From Treponema sp. (GTDB lineage Bacteria; Spirochaetota; Spirochaetia; Treponematales; Breznakiellaceae), in contig JAITJV010000210.1 of NCBI GenBank assembly GCA_031278755.1, positions 1 through 10,899 on the forward strand: a DNA stretch of 10,899 bases. Reading direction: 5' to 3'. Each line of letters begins with the position of its first letter. The stretch's first letter is position 1. Under the pieces are notes generated by a model that made no database searches, had not been told where the DNA came from, and saw only the letters and a list, made by a program, of their open reading frames with translations. Of the stretch, positions 1 to 6,466 are shown piece by piece. The translations under genes and the position numbers were made by a program.

Positions 1-393
1 GAGATTATCAAGCCGCTTTTTATTGAAACGGACAAGCTCTACAAGGATCTGGAAAAATCCTACCCTTCCTACAGCGCCATAAACCGCAAATTGGGCGACG
101 GTTATTACGGATGGGAAAAATACGCCCCCTTTGACAAGATCATCGTAACCTGTTCGATCGACCATATCCCCCCTCCCCTTCTTAAACAGCTTAAATCCGG
201 CGGAATCATGGTGCTGCCTCTGGGGCCTCCGAGCCGTCAATATATCATGGAAGTTAAAAAGGAAGAGGCCGGAGACGGGTCCGTTACCCTGAACCGGCGC
301 GATGTTTATAACGGGCTGCGGGTTAAATTTATTCCCTTCCGCAACGAATCGGGCAGCTCCTACAGCACTCCCGCGCCTGCCGGCGACGATTAA
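1..393 (+). CDS. pcm: Protein-L-isoaspartate O-methyltransferase, C-terminal part (5' end outside window)
   Basis: The reading frame is open from base 1 to a TAA at 391-393, giving 130 residues. Family members are usually about 210-220 residues, so roughly the first 85, including the glycine-rich SAM-binding motif I, lie left of the window. The visible part carries the family signature: GDGYYGW, then APFDKIIVTCS, then PPPLLKQLKSGG followed by VLPLG, which matches the usual GDG-GW / APFD-IIVT / LKPGG-VIPVG series. The enzyme uses S-adenosylmethionine to methylate isoaspartyl residues in damaged proteins and so starts their repair; it is normally cytoplasmic. The tail after residue 115 is low-complexity (S, A, P rich) and looks like a dispensable extension. 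No clear terminator follows before the next promoter. Another small-molecule methyltransferase is unlikely given these motifs. Confidence 0.88.
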   Translation, partial: EIIKPLFIETDKLYKDLEKSYPSYSAINRKLGDGYYGWEKYAPFDKIIVTCSIDHIPPPLLKQLKSGGIMVLPLGPPSRQYIMEVKKEEAGDGSVTLNRRDVYNGLRVKFIPFRNESGSSYSTPAPAGDD

Positions 394-433
394 AAACGAA
401 AAACGATCATTTAGAAAAATAATCGCTTAATTG

Positions 434-463
434 TAGACAAAAACCACCCTTTCGGTTTATAAT
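434..463 (+). promoter_or_regulatory. Sigma-70-type promoter for the LysM-PKD-C39 gene
   Basis: TAGACA (434-439, five of six to TTGACA) is followed by an 18-nt spacer and a perfect TATAAT (458-463). Transcription would start near 470 and give a leader of about 40 nt carrying GAGGAG at 490-495. The gap between pcm and this gene is AT-rich, unlike the flanking genes. No regulator site is recognisable. Confidence 0.72.
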
Positions 464-509
464 AGGATGAATCGTCCGATAATAAGAACGAGGAGTGTTA
501 TTTACCGCT

Positions 510-2264
510 ATGGAGTGGTTGTTATTAAAGCAAAAACCGGCAAAACGCAGGCATTATTTCTTGAAAAGCAGGCGCATGCGTAATTTCCGTATAAATGCGC
601 CGGATTTTTTATCATTAAGGTCCATTCCGGGGAGAATAAAGGATCTCCTCTGTGGTTTGAGCGGGCTTCTGTCCCATAATCCCCTGCTGCCCAAGGCCGT
701 TTTTATAAGCTGCGGGGCTCTCCTGGGCGCCGGAGCGGTTTTTCTCGTCGCCTTTGCCCTCATGGCGCCGGAACTTCCCCCCGACAACATGGTTTCCGCC
801 CTGAACCGCGCCGGTTACGTTTCCGAGCAATTCCCTTCCGACCGCGTTGTACTGCCTACGGAAGATAACGACTGGGCGGTTCTTTCCGCCTGGGACGATC
901 GGCGCGGGGAGCAGACGGGAGCGGGAACGGCGGAGACGGATCGGACGGTTGATTTTGAGTACTCCATACGGCCCAAAGAGACCCTTTCGGAAATCGCCTA
1001 TGCGTACGCCATTCCCCTTGAAGTTTTGGCCTACTATAACCGCATCACCAATCCAAACAGAATACGGGAAGGAACCGTTATAAAGATCCCGTCCCTGGAC
1101 AACCAGAAAGCGGCGGCCCAGCAGATGGCGCGGCAGCCCCCCCGGAGGGCTTCCGCGGCCGCGGGAACCAGGGCGGCCCGCATCAGCTGTGAAACCAGGG
1201 CCAACGGCGATGTAGCCGGCGCCGGCGTTACGGTGCATTTTTCCATCGCGGATCCTCCCGTGGAAACCCTTCAGTCGTTCGAATGGGATTTCGGCGACGG
1301 AAAACGCGGTTTCAGGGCCGACCCCATCTACGAATACACCGTGCCGAAAACCTATGTAGTCCGGCTTACCGCCCGCGACGCCCAGGGGGTGATCTACCGG
1401 TCAAACCCCGTCTACATTGACGTTCCCCATCCGGGATCCGCCGCGGAGTACAGCACAACTAAATTCATCACCCTTTCTTCCCCCGACGATTTTTTTGTGG
1501 TTAACGGCGCCATTACCGCCGTCGCGCGGTATCCGTCCGTCGAAGAGGCGCCTCTTGATTTCAGCGAATCGGATCAGTACCTGACCAAAGTCAGATTCAC
1601 AAAACCCGGTTTTTATGGAATCACCGTGAACGAGGCGAGCCACCCCGAACAGTGTTATTCGGTTTTTGTAAGCCCCATTCCGACCATGCACGCCGATTCG
1701 GCCCAGGAAAGTTTCAACTGGTACCGAACGCAGTTTAATACGGGGACGACGTCCAACTGCGGTCCGGCTTCGGCTTCCATGGCCATAGGCTGGTCGTTGG
1801 GGAAATACTTCTCCGTTTCTTCGGTGCGCCAGTTTATAGGCTGGCAGGGCGACGGCGGAACAAGCCTTGAAGAACTGCTTAGGGTGATAAAGGCGCAGGG
1901 GGTCCCCGCGACGCTTTCACCTGTACAGAACGTACAGAGCATAAAAGACGTGATCGATTCAGGCAGCATAGCCGTTGTGCTTTTCCATACCGACGGGGTT
2001 AAGACCGCCCGCCAGGATCCGGCCCAGGATTTGTTCGGTAAATACTACAACGATTCGGTGGGACACTACATCGTCATCAAGGGTTATTCGCTTAACGGGG
2101 AGTACCTTGTAACCTACGATCCCATTCCCAGCGACTGGGGTTCCAACAGCTTCCGCTACGGCGACGACGTCAGCATGATAGGCCGGAACCGGTATTATTC
2201 ATCGGCGGAACTGCTCCGTTCACTCCGCAGGGCCGACATGATTGTAGTCCCCCGGGAGAAATAA
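510..2264 (+). CDS. Membrane-anchored LysM-PKD protein with C39-like cysteine peptidase domain
   Basis: The 584-residue product starts with a basic segment of about 60 residues and one membrane helix (about 62-86), which implies an inside-to-periplasm topology. It continues with a LysM-like module (about 150-195, pattern ETLSEIA...NPNRIREGTVIKIP) that would bind peptidoglycan. A PKD domain follows (about 225-305, WDFGDGKR and YVVRLTARD), then a further beta-rich stretch. The last 180 residues resemble the C39-like family 2 / papain-like peptidase fold. The likely triad is Cys417 in SNCGPAS, His519 in GHYIVIKG and Asp537 in TYDP. It may cut or trim cell-envelope proteins or peptides, but the substrate is unknown. 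An in-frame GTG at 495 overlaps the only good Shine-Dalgarno (490-495), so ATG 510 is preferred, although its 14-nt spacing is long. ATG 576 is another option. The gene stands alone with its own promoter. The domain calls are firm; the peptidase activity is inferred. Confidence 0.8.
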   Translation: MEWLLLKQKPAKRRHYFLKSRRMRNFRINAPDFLSLRSIPGRIKDLLCGLSGLLSHNPLLPKAVFISCGALLGAGAVFLVAFALMAPELPPDNMVSALNRAGYVSEQFPSDRVVLPTEDNDWAVLSAWDDRRGEQTGAGTAETDRTVDFEYSIRPKETLSEIAYAYAIPLEVLAYYNRITNPNRIREGTVIKIPSLDNQKAAAQQMARQPPRRASAAAGTRAARISCETRANGDVAGAGVTVHFSIADPPVETLQSFEWDFGDGKRGFRADPIYEYTVPKTYVVRLTARDAQGVIYRSNPVYIDVPHPGSAAEYSTTKFITLSSPDDFFVVNGAITAVARYPSVEEAPLDFSESDQYLTKVRFTKPGFYGITVNEASHPEQCYSVFVSPIPTMHADSAQESFNWYRTQFNTGTTSNCGPASASMAIGWSLGKYFSVSSVRQFIGWQGDGGTSLEELLRVIKAQGVPATLSPVQNVQSIKDVIDSGSIAVVLFHTDGVKTARQDPAQDLFGKYYNDSVGHYIVIKGYSLNGEYLVTYDPIPSDWGSNSFRYGDDVSMIGRNRYYSSAELLRSLRRADMIVVPREK

Positions 2265-2311
2265 TCCGCGGGAGAGGCCGCAAACACCCTGTTTCAGGTC
2301 CCGGAGCTTCC

Positions 2312-3451
2312 CTACACGTTAAATTTGAAGAACATTACATCGCCGTCGCGCACGGTGTAGTCCCTGCCTTCAATACGGTACTTTCCCGCTTCCCTGATCT
2401 TCGCCTCTGTTCCGTAGTGTACGATGTCATCGAATGAATACACTTCGGCTTTGATAAAGCCCTTTTCAAAATCGGTGTGAATCACCCCTGCCGCTTTGGG
2501 GGCGGCGTCGCCTTCGTGTATGGTCCAGGCCCGGCATTCGTCCGCGCCGGCCGTAAAAAAGGTGCAGAGGCCGAGAAGCCGGTAGGCGGCGTGTATGAGG
2601 GCGGAAAGGCCCGATTCCCTGAGGCCCAGCTCTTCAAGAAAGGCGCGTTTTTCGGCGCCGTCGGTGATGTCGGCAAGTTCCGCTTCGAATTTGCCCGAGA
2701 TGCATACCGCCTCGGAGCCTTCCGCCGCGGCCCTTTTCCGCACCGCCTCAACCTTTGCGGGGCCGGCGGCGCCCGCGGCCTTTCCCCCCGCTATGTTCCG
2801 CATCGTTTCTTCGTCCACATTGCAGACATAGAGCTGGGGCTTGGCGGTAATAAAATGGCAGTCGTACACCGCTTCCCATTGTTCGGGGCCAAGCGAAACG
2901 GAACGTGCGGGCTTTCCCTGTTCCAGCGCGGGACCTATCAGATCCAGCGCCTGCAGAACCGTTTCGGCGGCCTTCTTTTCATCCCTGGACTGCACCTTGG
3001 CTGTACGCTCCGCCCTTTCGCGCCTTTTGGCAAGGGTGTCAAGATCGGCAAGGGCAAGCTCCACATTGATTGTTTCCATATCGTCTTCGGGATCGACGCG
3101 GTTGTTCACATGGATGATATCAGGATCTTCAAAACAACGTACAACCTGGGCAATGACCCCCACCTCGCGGATGTGGGAAAGGAACTGGTTGCCAAGCCCT
3201 TCCCCCTTTGACGCGCCCCTGACAAGGCCCGCAATATCCACAAATTCAACGGAAGCGGGAATGGTGCGCGCGGGCCTGAAAATCTCCGTAAGTTTTACAA
3301 GACGCGGATCGGGAACATCGGCGACGCCCACATTGGGGTTGATCGTGCAAAAAGGGTAATTGGCCGCCTCGGCGCGGGCGGAACTCAAGGCCGAAAAGAT
3401 AGTGGACTTCCCCACATTGGGAAGGCCCACGATGCCGCAGTTTAAAGCCAT
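2312..3451 (-). CDS. ychF: Ribosome-binding ATPase YchF (OLA1/Obg-like GTPase family)
   Basis: The product is 379 residues against about 363 for E. coli YchF and is alignable end to end. The P-loop GLPNVGKS lies at residues 9-16. [20 protein letters not shown] supplies the switch II/G3 region. The usual NKxD base-recognition motif is replaced by NVDE (NxxE), the substitution that makes this family prefer ATP over GTP. A coiled-coil-like stretch lies about 135-165, and the C-terminal TGS domain ends in [10 protein letters not shown], typical of the family. A small Ala/Gly/Lys-rich insertion near residues 220-240 explains the extra length. The protein is cytoplasmic, binds ribosomes and affects translation and stress responses. 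It is convergent with the LysM-PKD gene (47-bp gap, no clear terminator) and divergent from ilvE. No Shine-Dalgarno precedes ATG 3451, which agrees with a promoter lying directly against the start codon. Confidence 0.95.
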   Translation of the reverse strand: MALNCGIVGLPNVGKSTIFSALSSARAEAANYPFCTINPNVGVADVPDPRLVKLTEIFRPARTIPASVEFVDIAGLVRGASKGEGLGNQFLSHIREVGVIAQVVRCFEDPDIIHVNNRVDPEDDMETINVELALADLDTLAKRRERAERTAKVQSRDEKKAAETVLQALDLIGPALEQGKPARSVSLGPEQWEAVYDCHFITAKPQLYVCNVDEETMRNIAGGKAAGAAGPAKVEAVRKRAAAEGSEAVCISGKFEAELADITDGAEKRAFLEELGLRESGLSALIHAAYRLLGLCTFFTAGADECRAWTIHEGDAAPKAAGVIHTDFEKGFIKAEVYSFDDIVHYGTEAKIREAGKYRIEGRDYTVRDGDVMFFKFNV

Positions 3452-3456
3452 GACCC

Positions 3457-3485
3457 ATTGTATGAAGGCGGGGGCGGGCGGTCAA
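3457..3485 (-). promoter_or_regulatory. ychF promoter directly against the start codon (predicted leaderless mRNA)
   Basis: On the minus strand TTGACC (3485-3480, five of six) is followed by a 17-nt spacer and TACAAT (3462-3457, five of six). Only five bases (GGGTC) separate the -10 box from the ATG at 3451. A start of transcription at the usual distance would fall on or within the start codon, so the mRNA would have no 5' leader. The missing Shine-Dalgarno supports this. Confidence 0.6.
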
Positions 3486-3492
3486 CCGCCCG
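3475..3492. repeat. 18-bp inverted repeat over the ychF -35 box (possible operator)
   Basis: CGGGCGGT-CA-ACCGCCCG is a perfect 8-bp inverted repeat with a 2-bp centre. The TTGACC -35 box of ychF lies at its middle (3480-3485). A bound dimeric regulator here would block ychF, and it could also affect the divergent ilvE gene, whose start lies 82 bp away. It could instead be only a DNA hairpin. No cognate regulator is encoded in the window. Confidence 0.45.
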
Positions 3493-3563
3493 GGTTTCGC
3501 CGTTTTCCCGTTTTAACGAGGCTCGGTCTTGCCGGTAAGGTCCCGGTATGTTATCCTTCTTCC

Positions 3564-3569
3564 GGAGGA
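3564..3569 (+). promoter_or_regulatory. Shine-Dalgarno that fixes the ilvE start
   Basis: GGAGGA ends five bases before ATG 3574. The frame is open further upstream to an ATG at 3529, but that start has no Shine-Dalgarno and would add 15 residues not expected for the family. Confidence 0.8.
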
Positions 3570-3573
3570 ACAC

Positions 3574-4659
3574 ATGGCTTTTGCATTAAACAGTTATCCG
3601 GTATTATTCCGGGCGAAATATTCCGGCGAAACATGGAAAGAAGAGTACCTTGAAAAGCCCCATAAAACGGCCGAAGAAGAAACGGCTATGCCCGATTCCG
3701 AACGGCAAAAGCTTGAAAATTCCAGGAATCTCTTCGGCGATATGCCGCTGGTAAACTACACGACCCAGTACGGGCTTGGCTGTTTTGAAGGCCTCAAGGC
3801 CCTTCCCCAGAAAAACGGCGGGCTTGCGATCTTCAGGCCCGACAGGAACGCGGCGCGTTTTTACAAATCAATGAAGGGCCTTTTCATGCCGCCCTTTCCC
3901 GAAGAAACCTTTGTCAGGGCGTGCGTGGAAACGGTACGGCGGAATGCGGAGCTTGGTTTCAGGCCGTACTACAAAAAAGAATGGGAAAAAGATTCCTTTA
4001 TGACCGCCGATTCGGTTTATATACGGCCCTTTACCTATGCCGAGGGAGGCATAGGGGTAAATATATGCCGCGAGCCCTGGGTGATGGTGATCTGCACCCC
4101 GGTAAGTTCCTATTTCTCGGGAGGCAATTCCGACGCGGTTGTTTCAGGCCGGATCAGGGCGACCCCAAAAGGGACGGGCTGGATCAAGGCGTGTTCAAAT
4201 TATGTGATCGCCGCCCTTGCCAAGCACGAAGCCGCCGATGCGGGCTATATGGAGTGCGTATTCCTTGACGCGGTATACCGCAAATATGTTGAAGAAGGTT
4301 CTTCCTGCAATATTTTTTTCTATCTCAAATCCGGGGAGCTTGTTACGCCGGAATTGGGGGACACCATACTTCCGGGAATCACGAGATCAAGCATCATAGA
4401 ACTGGCAAGAGACCGCGGCATAAAGGTCAGCGAGCGGAAGATAGACATAGACGAAGCCATGGAAGAAACAAAGGAATGTTTTGTCAGCGGAACCGCGGCG
4501 GGGGCGACCCCCATAGCGTCCCTTACCAATCAGGGCAAAAAGGCGGTGTTTAACGGGGGCAAAACAGGAGAATTTACCGCATATATACGGGACGCCCTTA
4601 AAGGCATACAATACGGAACGCTTCCCGATTCCAAAGGCTGGATGGTGGGCGCCACATGA
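3574..4659 (+). CDS. ilvE: Branched-chain amino acid aminotransferase (PLP fold type IV)
   Basis: The 361-residue product is of the longer BCAT class that includes the eukaryotic and many bacterial enzymes. It catalyses the reversible PLP-dependent transamination between leucine, isoleucine or valine and 2-oxoglutarate, the last step of branched-chain amino acid synthesis, in the cytoplasm. Visible motifs in order are LVNYTTQYGLGCFEGLKA near the N-terminus, SVYIRPFTYAEGGIGV, SSYFSGG, and GTGWIKACSNY with the likely PLP lysine at Lys205. EEGSSCNIFF and LGDTILPGITRSSI follow, and the late SGTAAGATPIASL completes the cofactor-binding set. The segment around the lysine differs from the usual KAAGNYA pattern, having CSNYVI instead. 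A strong Shine-Dalgarno marks the start. The gene diverges from ychF and has no other biosynthetic gene beside it. The exact substrate preference among branched-chain and related amino acids cannot be read from sequence. Confidence 0.92.
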   Translation: MAFALNSYPVLFRAKYSGETWKEEYLEKPHKTAEEETAMPDSERQKLENSRNLFGDMPLVNYTTQYGLGCFEGLKALPQKNGGLAIFRPDRNAARFYKSMKGLFMPPFPEETFVRACVETVRRNAELGFRPYYKKEWEKDSFMTADSVYIRPFTYAEGGIGVNICREPWVMVICTPVSSYFSGGNSDAVVSGRIRATPKGTGWIKACSNYVIAALAKHEAADAGYMECVFLDAVYRKYVEEGSSCNIFFYLKSGELVTPELGDTILPGITRSSIIELARDRGIKVSERKIDIDEAMEETKECFVSGTAAGATPIASLTNQGKKAVFNGGKTGEFTAYIRDALKGIQYGTLPDSKGWMVGAT

Positions 4660-4751
4660 AACGCGGCGCGATGACGGGAGCCGGACCGCGGGCTTGATGT
4701 GCAGGCGCCATGAAACCCGGAATATGCCTCTTTATCCTGATCGCCGGGTCT

Positions 4752-4827
4752 TGAAAAGAACCCTGCCATACCCGTCATGGGAGGCCTTGCCTAAACGTCA
4801 GGGCCGGGCGTTGGCAGGGCTTTTTCA
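4752..4827. terminator. Long bulged stem between convergent ilvE and glycosyltransferase genes, probable bidirectional terminator
   Basis: TGAAAAG (4752-4758), a 2-nt AA bulge and CCCTGCCA (4761-4768) pair with TGGCAGGG (4812-4819) and CTTTTTCA (4820-4827, one extra T). The stem has 15 base pairs, an A-rich left flank and a T-rich right flank, the layout expected of a terminator working in both directions. Its 43-nt loop can form inner helices (CCCG 4771-4774 with CGGG 4805-4808; AGGC 4782-4785 with GCCT 4789-4792). The large loop is unusual for a simple terminator. The rest of the 200-bp gap (4660-4859) holds no supportable gene. Confidence 0.5.
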
Positions 4828-4859
4828 GTATAGGCATGGGTTTTCGGGCCGGCGGCGCT

Positions 4860-6011
4860 TCATCCGCGGCGGCTCATGCTGCTCCCCTTCCAATCCGTCT
4901 TAATACCCAGAAATCCGAGAATGGTAAGCATCGTCATCCAGGCGGGCGTAAAGAAAAGCTGAAAAATATACCGGAACACGCCCACGGGGAGGGAATCTTT
5001 CCCCAGGCTGAAAACCGCAAGCGTATTCATTATCATTGCGAACAGCACCGCCGCGGGAAGGGGCCAAAGTCCGGGGAAAAACGGCAGAAAGGGAATGGCG
5101 GTGATCCCCATGGATATTGAAACCATAAGGCAGGTAAAGCCAAGCCGCGTCCGGAGATCGGGGCTGAAAAGCCCGCCGTTGTTCCAGCGGAGGGTTTGGT
5201 TCACAAACGCCGCCCAGGTTTTCTCCGGGCGGGTAAATACATGGGTATCCCGTCCGGCAGCCGAATGAACCCGGAATTTTGAAAAGGAACGGATACGGGC
5301 TATCAGAGCGGCGTCTTCGGTAGGCGAAACCGGTATCGAACCGTATCCGCCTATAAAGTCAAGACATTCCCTGCGGAGGATCAGGTTGTTTCCAAAGCCG
5401 CCCCCCGCGGCGCCGATCCCGGTAGACGCGGCAAGATAGAAGTACCGTATCGCATGATCAATACACTGGTAGAAATAAAAGAACCCTTTTTTTTCATCTT
5501 TCTTGAAAACAGGCCCTATAACCGCCCCGGCGCTTTTATCGGCCATACGGCCCGTCATGGCGGAGATCCAGCCCGGGGGAACCTCGCAATCCGCATCGGT
5601 AAAGAGAAAAAGGTCCCCGGCGGCGGCTTCTATCCCCCGGCTTATCGCGTATTGTTTGGGATTCTGCCCGGGATTTTCGGTAAGGGTGATGACCCGGCAA
5701 TCCTTCCGGCCCGCCATGAAGCCCGCAAGCACCGCCGGCCCTTGATCATCGGAACGGTCGTTTATAAAGATGTATTCGGCGGCCGGGTAATCCTGGCTTC
5801 CCAGAGACCCGAGAAGCCCTTCCATACGCCGCTCTTCGTTGCGAAAGGGAACAATGACGGAAACCCGCGGCAAAACAGCGCCCGGCGGCGCCGCCCGTGA
5901 ATCCCTTAGCCGTTCCCGGATAAAGCCCGCCATAAGAACGGCGTGAAGACCGGTAAAGGCCGCCGCAAAACCGAAGCGAAATATATTGAACAAAAACAAA
6001 GGCAGAGTCAT
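4860..6011 (-). CDS. Membrane-bound glycosyltransferase, family 2
   Basis: The 383-residue product has an N-terminal membrane helix (about 5-30), a cytosolic GT-A domain (about 48-285) and about three C-terminal membrane helices (about 290-312, 316-336, 345-370). The domain opens with VSVIVPFRNEE. It has the nucleotide-sugar and metal site D139-A-D141 in FTDADCEVP, a possible catalytic acid region TED at 231-233, and Q272-T-L-R-W276, the QxxRW motif shared by processive GT2 enzymes. It would transfer a sugar from an activated nucleotide donor to a lipid or polysaccharide acceptor at the inner membrane. The layout also fits ceramide-glucosyltransferase-like or carotenoid/glycolipid transferases, so donor and acceptor stay open. 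It converges on ilvE and diverges from tRNA-Ala, with no envelope-polysaccharide genes beside it. The ATG at 6011 has only a very close AGG upstream and a TATAAT eight bases away, suggesting a nearly leaderless mRNA. Confidence 0.85.
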   Translation of the reverse strand: MTLPLFLFNIFRFGFAAAFTGLHAVLMAGFIRERLRDSRAAPPGAVLPRVSVIVPFRNEERRMEGLLGSLGSQDYPAAEYIFINDRSDDQGPAVLAGFMAGRKDCRVITLTENPGQNPKQYAISRGIEAAAGDLFLFTDADCEVPPGWISAMTGRMADKSAGAVIGPVFKKDEKKGFFYFYQCIDHAIRYFYLAASTGIGAAGGGFGNNLILRRECLDFIGGYGSIPVSPTEDAALIARIRSFSKFRVHSAAGRDTHVFTRPEKTWAAFVNQTLRWNNGGLFSPDLRTRLGFTCLMVSISMGITAIPFLPFFPGLWPLPAAVLFAMIMNTLAVFSLGKDSLPVGVFRYIFQLFFTPAWMTMLTILGFLGIKTDWKGSSMSRRG

Positions 6012-6012
6012 A

Positions 6013-6041
6013 TTGCCTAATTATAGCAATAATGCTAATAT
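6013..6041 (+). promoter_or_regulatory. tRNA-Ala promoter
   Basis: TTGCCT (6013-6018) with a 17-nt spacer and TAATAT (6036-6041) places the transcription start near 6048, a few bases before the mature tRNA 5' end. It overlaps the divergent glycosyltransferase promoter, so the two polymerases could not occupy the site together. Confidence 0.5.
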
Positions 6042-6048
6042 ATTGCAT
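6020..6048 (-). promoter_or_regulatory. Promoter of the glycosyltransferase gene, with -10 box eight bases from the ATG
   Basis: A perfect TATAAT on the minus strand (6025-6020) is followed by TAGGCAAT and the ATG at 6011. Transcription would start about two bases before the start codon. The -35 position 17 nt upstream (ATGCAA, 6048-6043) is weak. The -10 box lies within the spacer of the divergent tRNA promoter. Confidence 0.5.
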
Positions 6049-6051
6049 TAA

Positions 6052-6124
6052 GGGGATATAGCTCAGTTGGTAGAGCGATAGGTTCGCAATCTATAGGCCA
6101 GGGGTTCGAATCCCCTTATCTCCA
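6052..6124 (+). tRNA. tRNA-Ala (anticodon CGC)
   Basis: All four arms fold. The acceptor stem GGGGATA (6052-6058) pairs with TATCTCC (6117-6123). The D arm is GCTC-AGTTGGTA-GAGC, the anticodon arm is ATAGG-TTCGCAA-TCTAT with anticodon CGC at 6085-6087, the variable loop has five bases, and the T arm is AGGGG-TTCGAAT-CCCCT. The third acceptor pair is G3-U70, the identity element of alanine tRNAs, and the discriminator base is A, both confirming alanine. It reads GCG codons. The 3' CCA is not encoded (TAA follows the discriminator), so a CCA-adding enzyme is needed. Confidence 0.95.
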
Positions 6125-6140
6125 TAAAATTCCAGAATTG

Positions 6141-6165
6141 TGCGCCCATTCCAGGAAAGGGCGCA
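6141..6165. repeat. 7-bp hairpin just after tRNA-Ala
   Basis: TGCGCCC (6141-6147) pairs with GGGCGCA (6159-6165) across an 11-nt loop. On the plus strand A residues rather than T residues follow, so it is not a standard intrinsic terminator for the tRNA. It may protect or help process the 3' end of the precursor. Confidence 0.4.
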
Positions 6166-6192
6166 AAAAGCCCGGCCGGGGCCTGTCTTTTG

Positions 6193-6220
6193 TCAGGATG
6201 TGGACGTAGTCCGCACCTGA
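6193..6220. repeat. 12-bp bulged hairpin in the tRNA-ybaK gap
   Basis: TCAGG (6193-6197), a bulged A, and TGTGGAC (6199-6205) pair with GTCCGCA (6209-6215) and CCTGA (6216-6220) around the loop GTA. One pair is G-U. This is a long stem for a chance match and is not part of any recognisable gene. Confidence 0.45.
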
Positions 6221-6230
6221 TGAATGAAGA

Positions 6231-6261
6231 ACCCCGCCGCAAGCAGCGGGGTATCTTTGTT
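6231..6261 (+). terminator. GC-rich hairpin followed by a T-rich stretch, possible tRNA transcript terminator
   Basis: ACCCCGC (6231-6237) pairs with GCGGGGT (6246-6252) around CGCAAGCA, and ATCTTTGTT follows. The stem is good but the T tract is interrupted, so termination would be weak. It is the best terminator candidate for the tRNA transcript. Confidence 0.4.
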
Positions 6262-6281
6262 CCGGGAAGAATGTGATTGTA

Positions 6282-6374
6282 TGTGGGGATACATACCATA
6301 TTTCGTAGACGTTACAGTAATCGACCGCCCCAAGGCTCCCCCGCGCAAGCGGGTTCCTGGGTATGTACCCCACA
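6282..6374. repeat. Long-range inverted repeat enclosing a GNRA-capped hairpin
   Basis: TGTGGGG, a bulged A and TACATACC (6282-6297) pair with GGTATGTA and CCCCACA (6360-6374), a 15-bp stem. The 62-nt interior contains CCCGC-GCAA-GCGGG (6340-6353), a 5-bp stem with a GNRA tetraloop. The nested form suggests a folded RNA or the remains of a small palindromic repeat element. The whole gap 6125-6466 otherwise holds no supportable gene; an open frame on the minus strand (6116-6412) has no family resemblance and no Shine-Dalgarno that I can identify. Confidence 0.45.
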
Positions 6375-6466
6375 AACGGAATCAAGCATGGAGAAAACTC
6401 CCGGGCCCGCACGGGCGGATACGGCCGGTTTCCTGTAGGGGGAGGATCTTCACAAGGCGGATTGAT

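Noticed and set aside
615-1238. 207-codon open frame on the minus strand
   Set aside because: It is antisense to the LysM-PKD gene, and its translation is arginine/glycine-rich without motifs.
2477-3211. 244-codon open frame on the plus strand
   Set aside because: It lies entirely antisense to ychF, has no family resemblance, and arises from the codon bias of the real gene.
3529-3557. TTGCCG-N17-TATCCT as an ilvE promoter
   Set aside because: Each box matches only four of six, and the implied transcript would start at the Shine-Dalgarno, so I do not list it.
3529-3573. Upstream start for the aminotransferase gene
   Set aside because: It has no Shine-Dalgarno, while ATG 3574 has GGAGGA at ideal spacing.
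4710-4754. 14-codon frame with a hydrophobic product after ilvE
   Set aside because: It is too short, has no convincing ribosome site, and runs into the terminator stem.
6052-6124. tRNA-Ala as an integration (attachment) site
   Set aside because: There is no integrase gene, no repeat of the tRNA 3' end nearby, and no phage or island genes in the window.
6116-6412. 98-codon open frame on the minus strand covering the tRNA-ybaK gap
   Set aside because: Its 3' end overlaps the tRNA gene, its codons run through several hairpins, and no family resemblance or ribosome site supports it. I treat the stretch as structured non-coding DNA.
6224-6466. Upstream extension of the deacylase gene to an earlier ATG
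   Set aside because: The 81 added residues match no domain and are encoded by the hairpin region. A Shine-Dalgarno sits just before 6467 and the family length fits that start.
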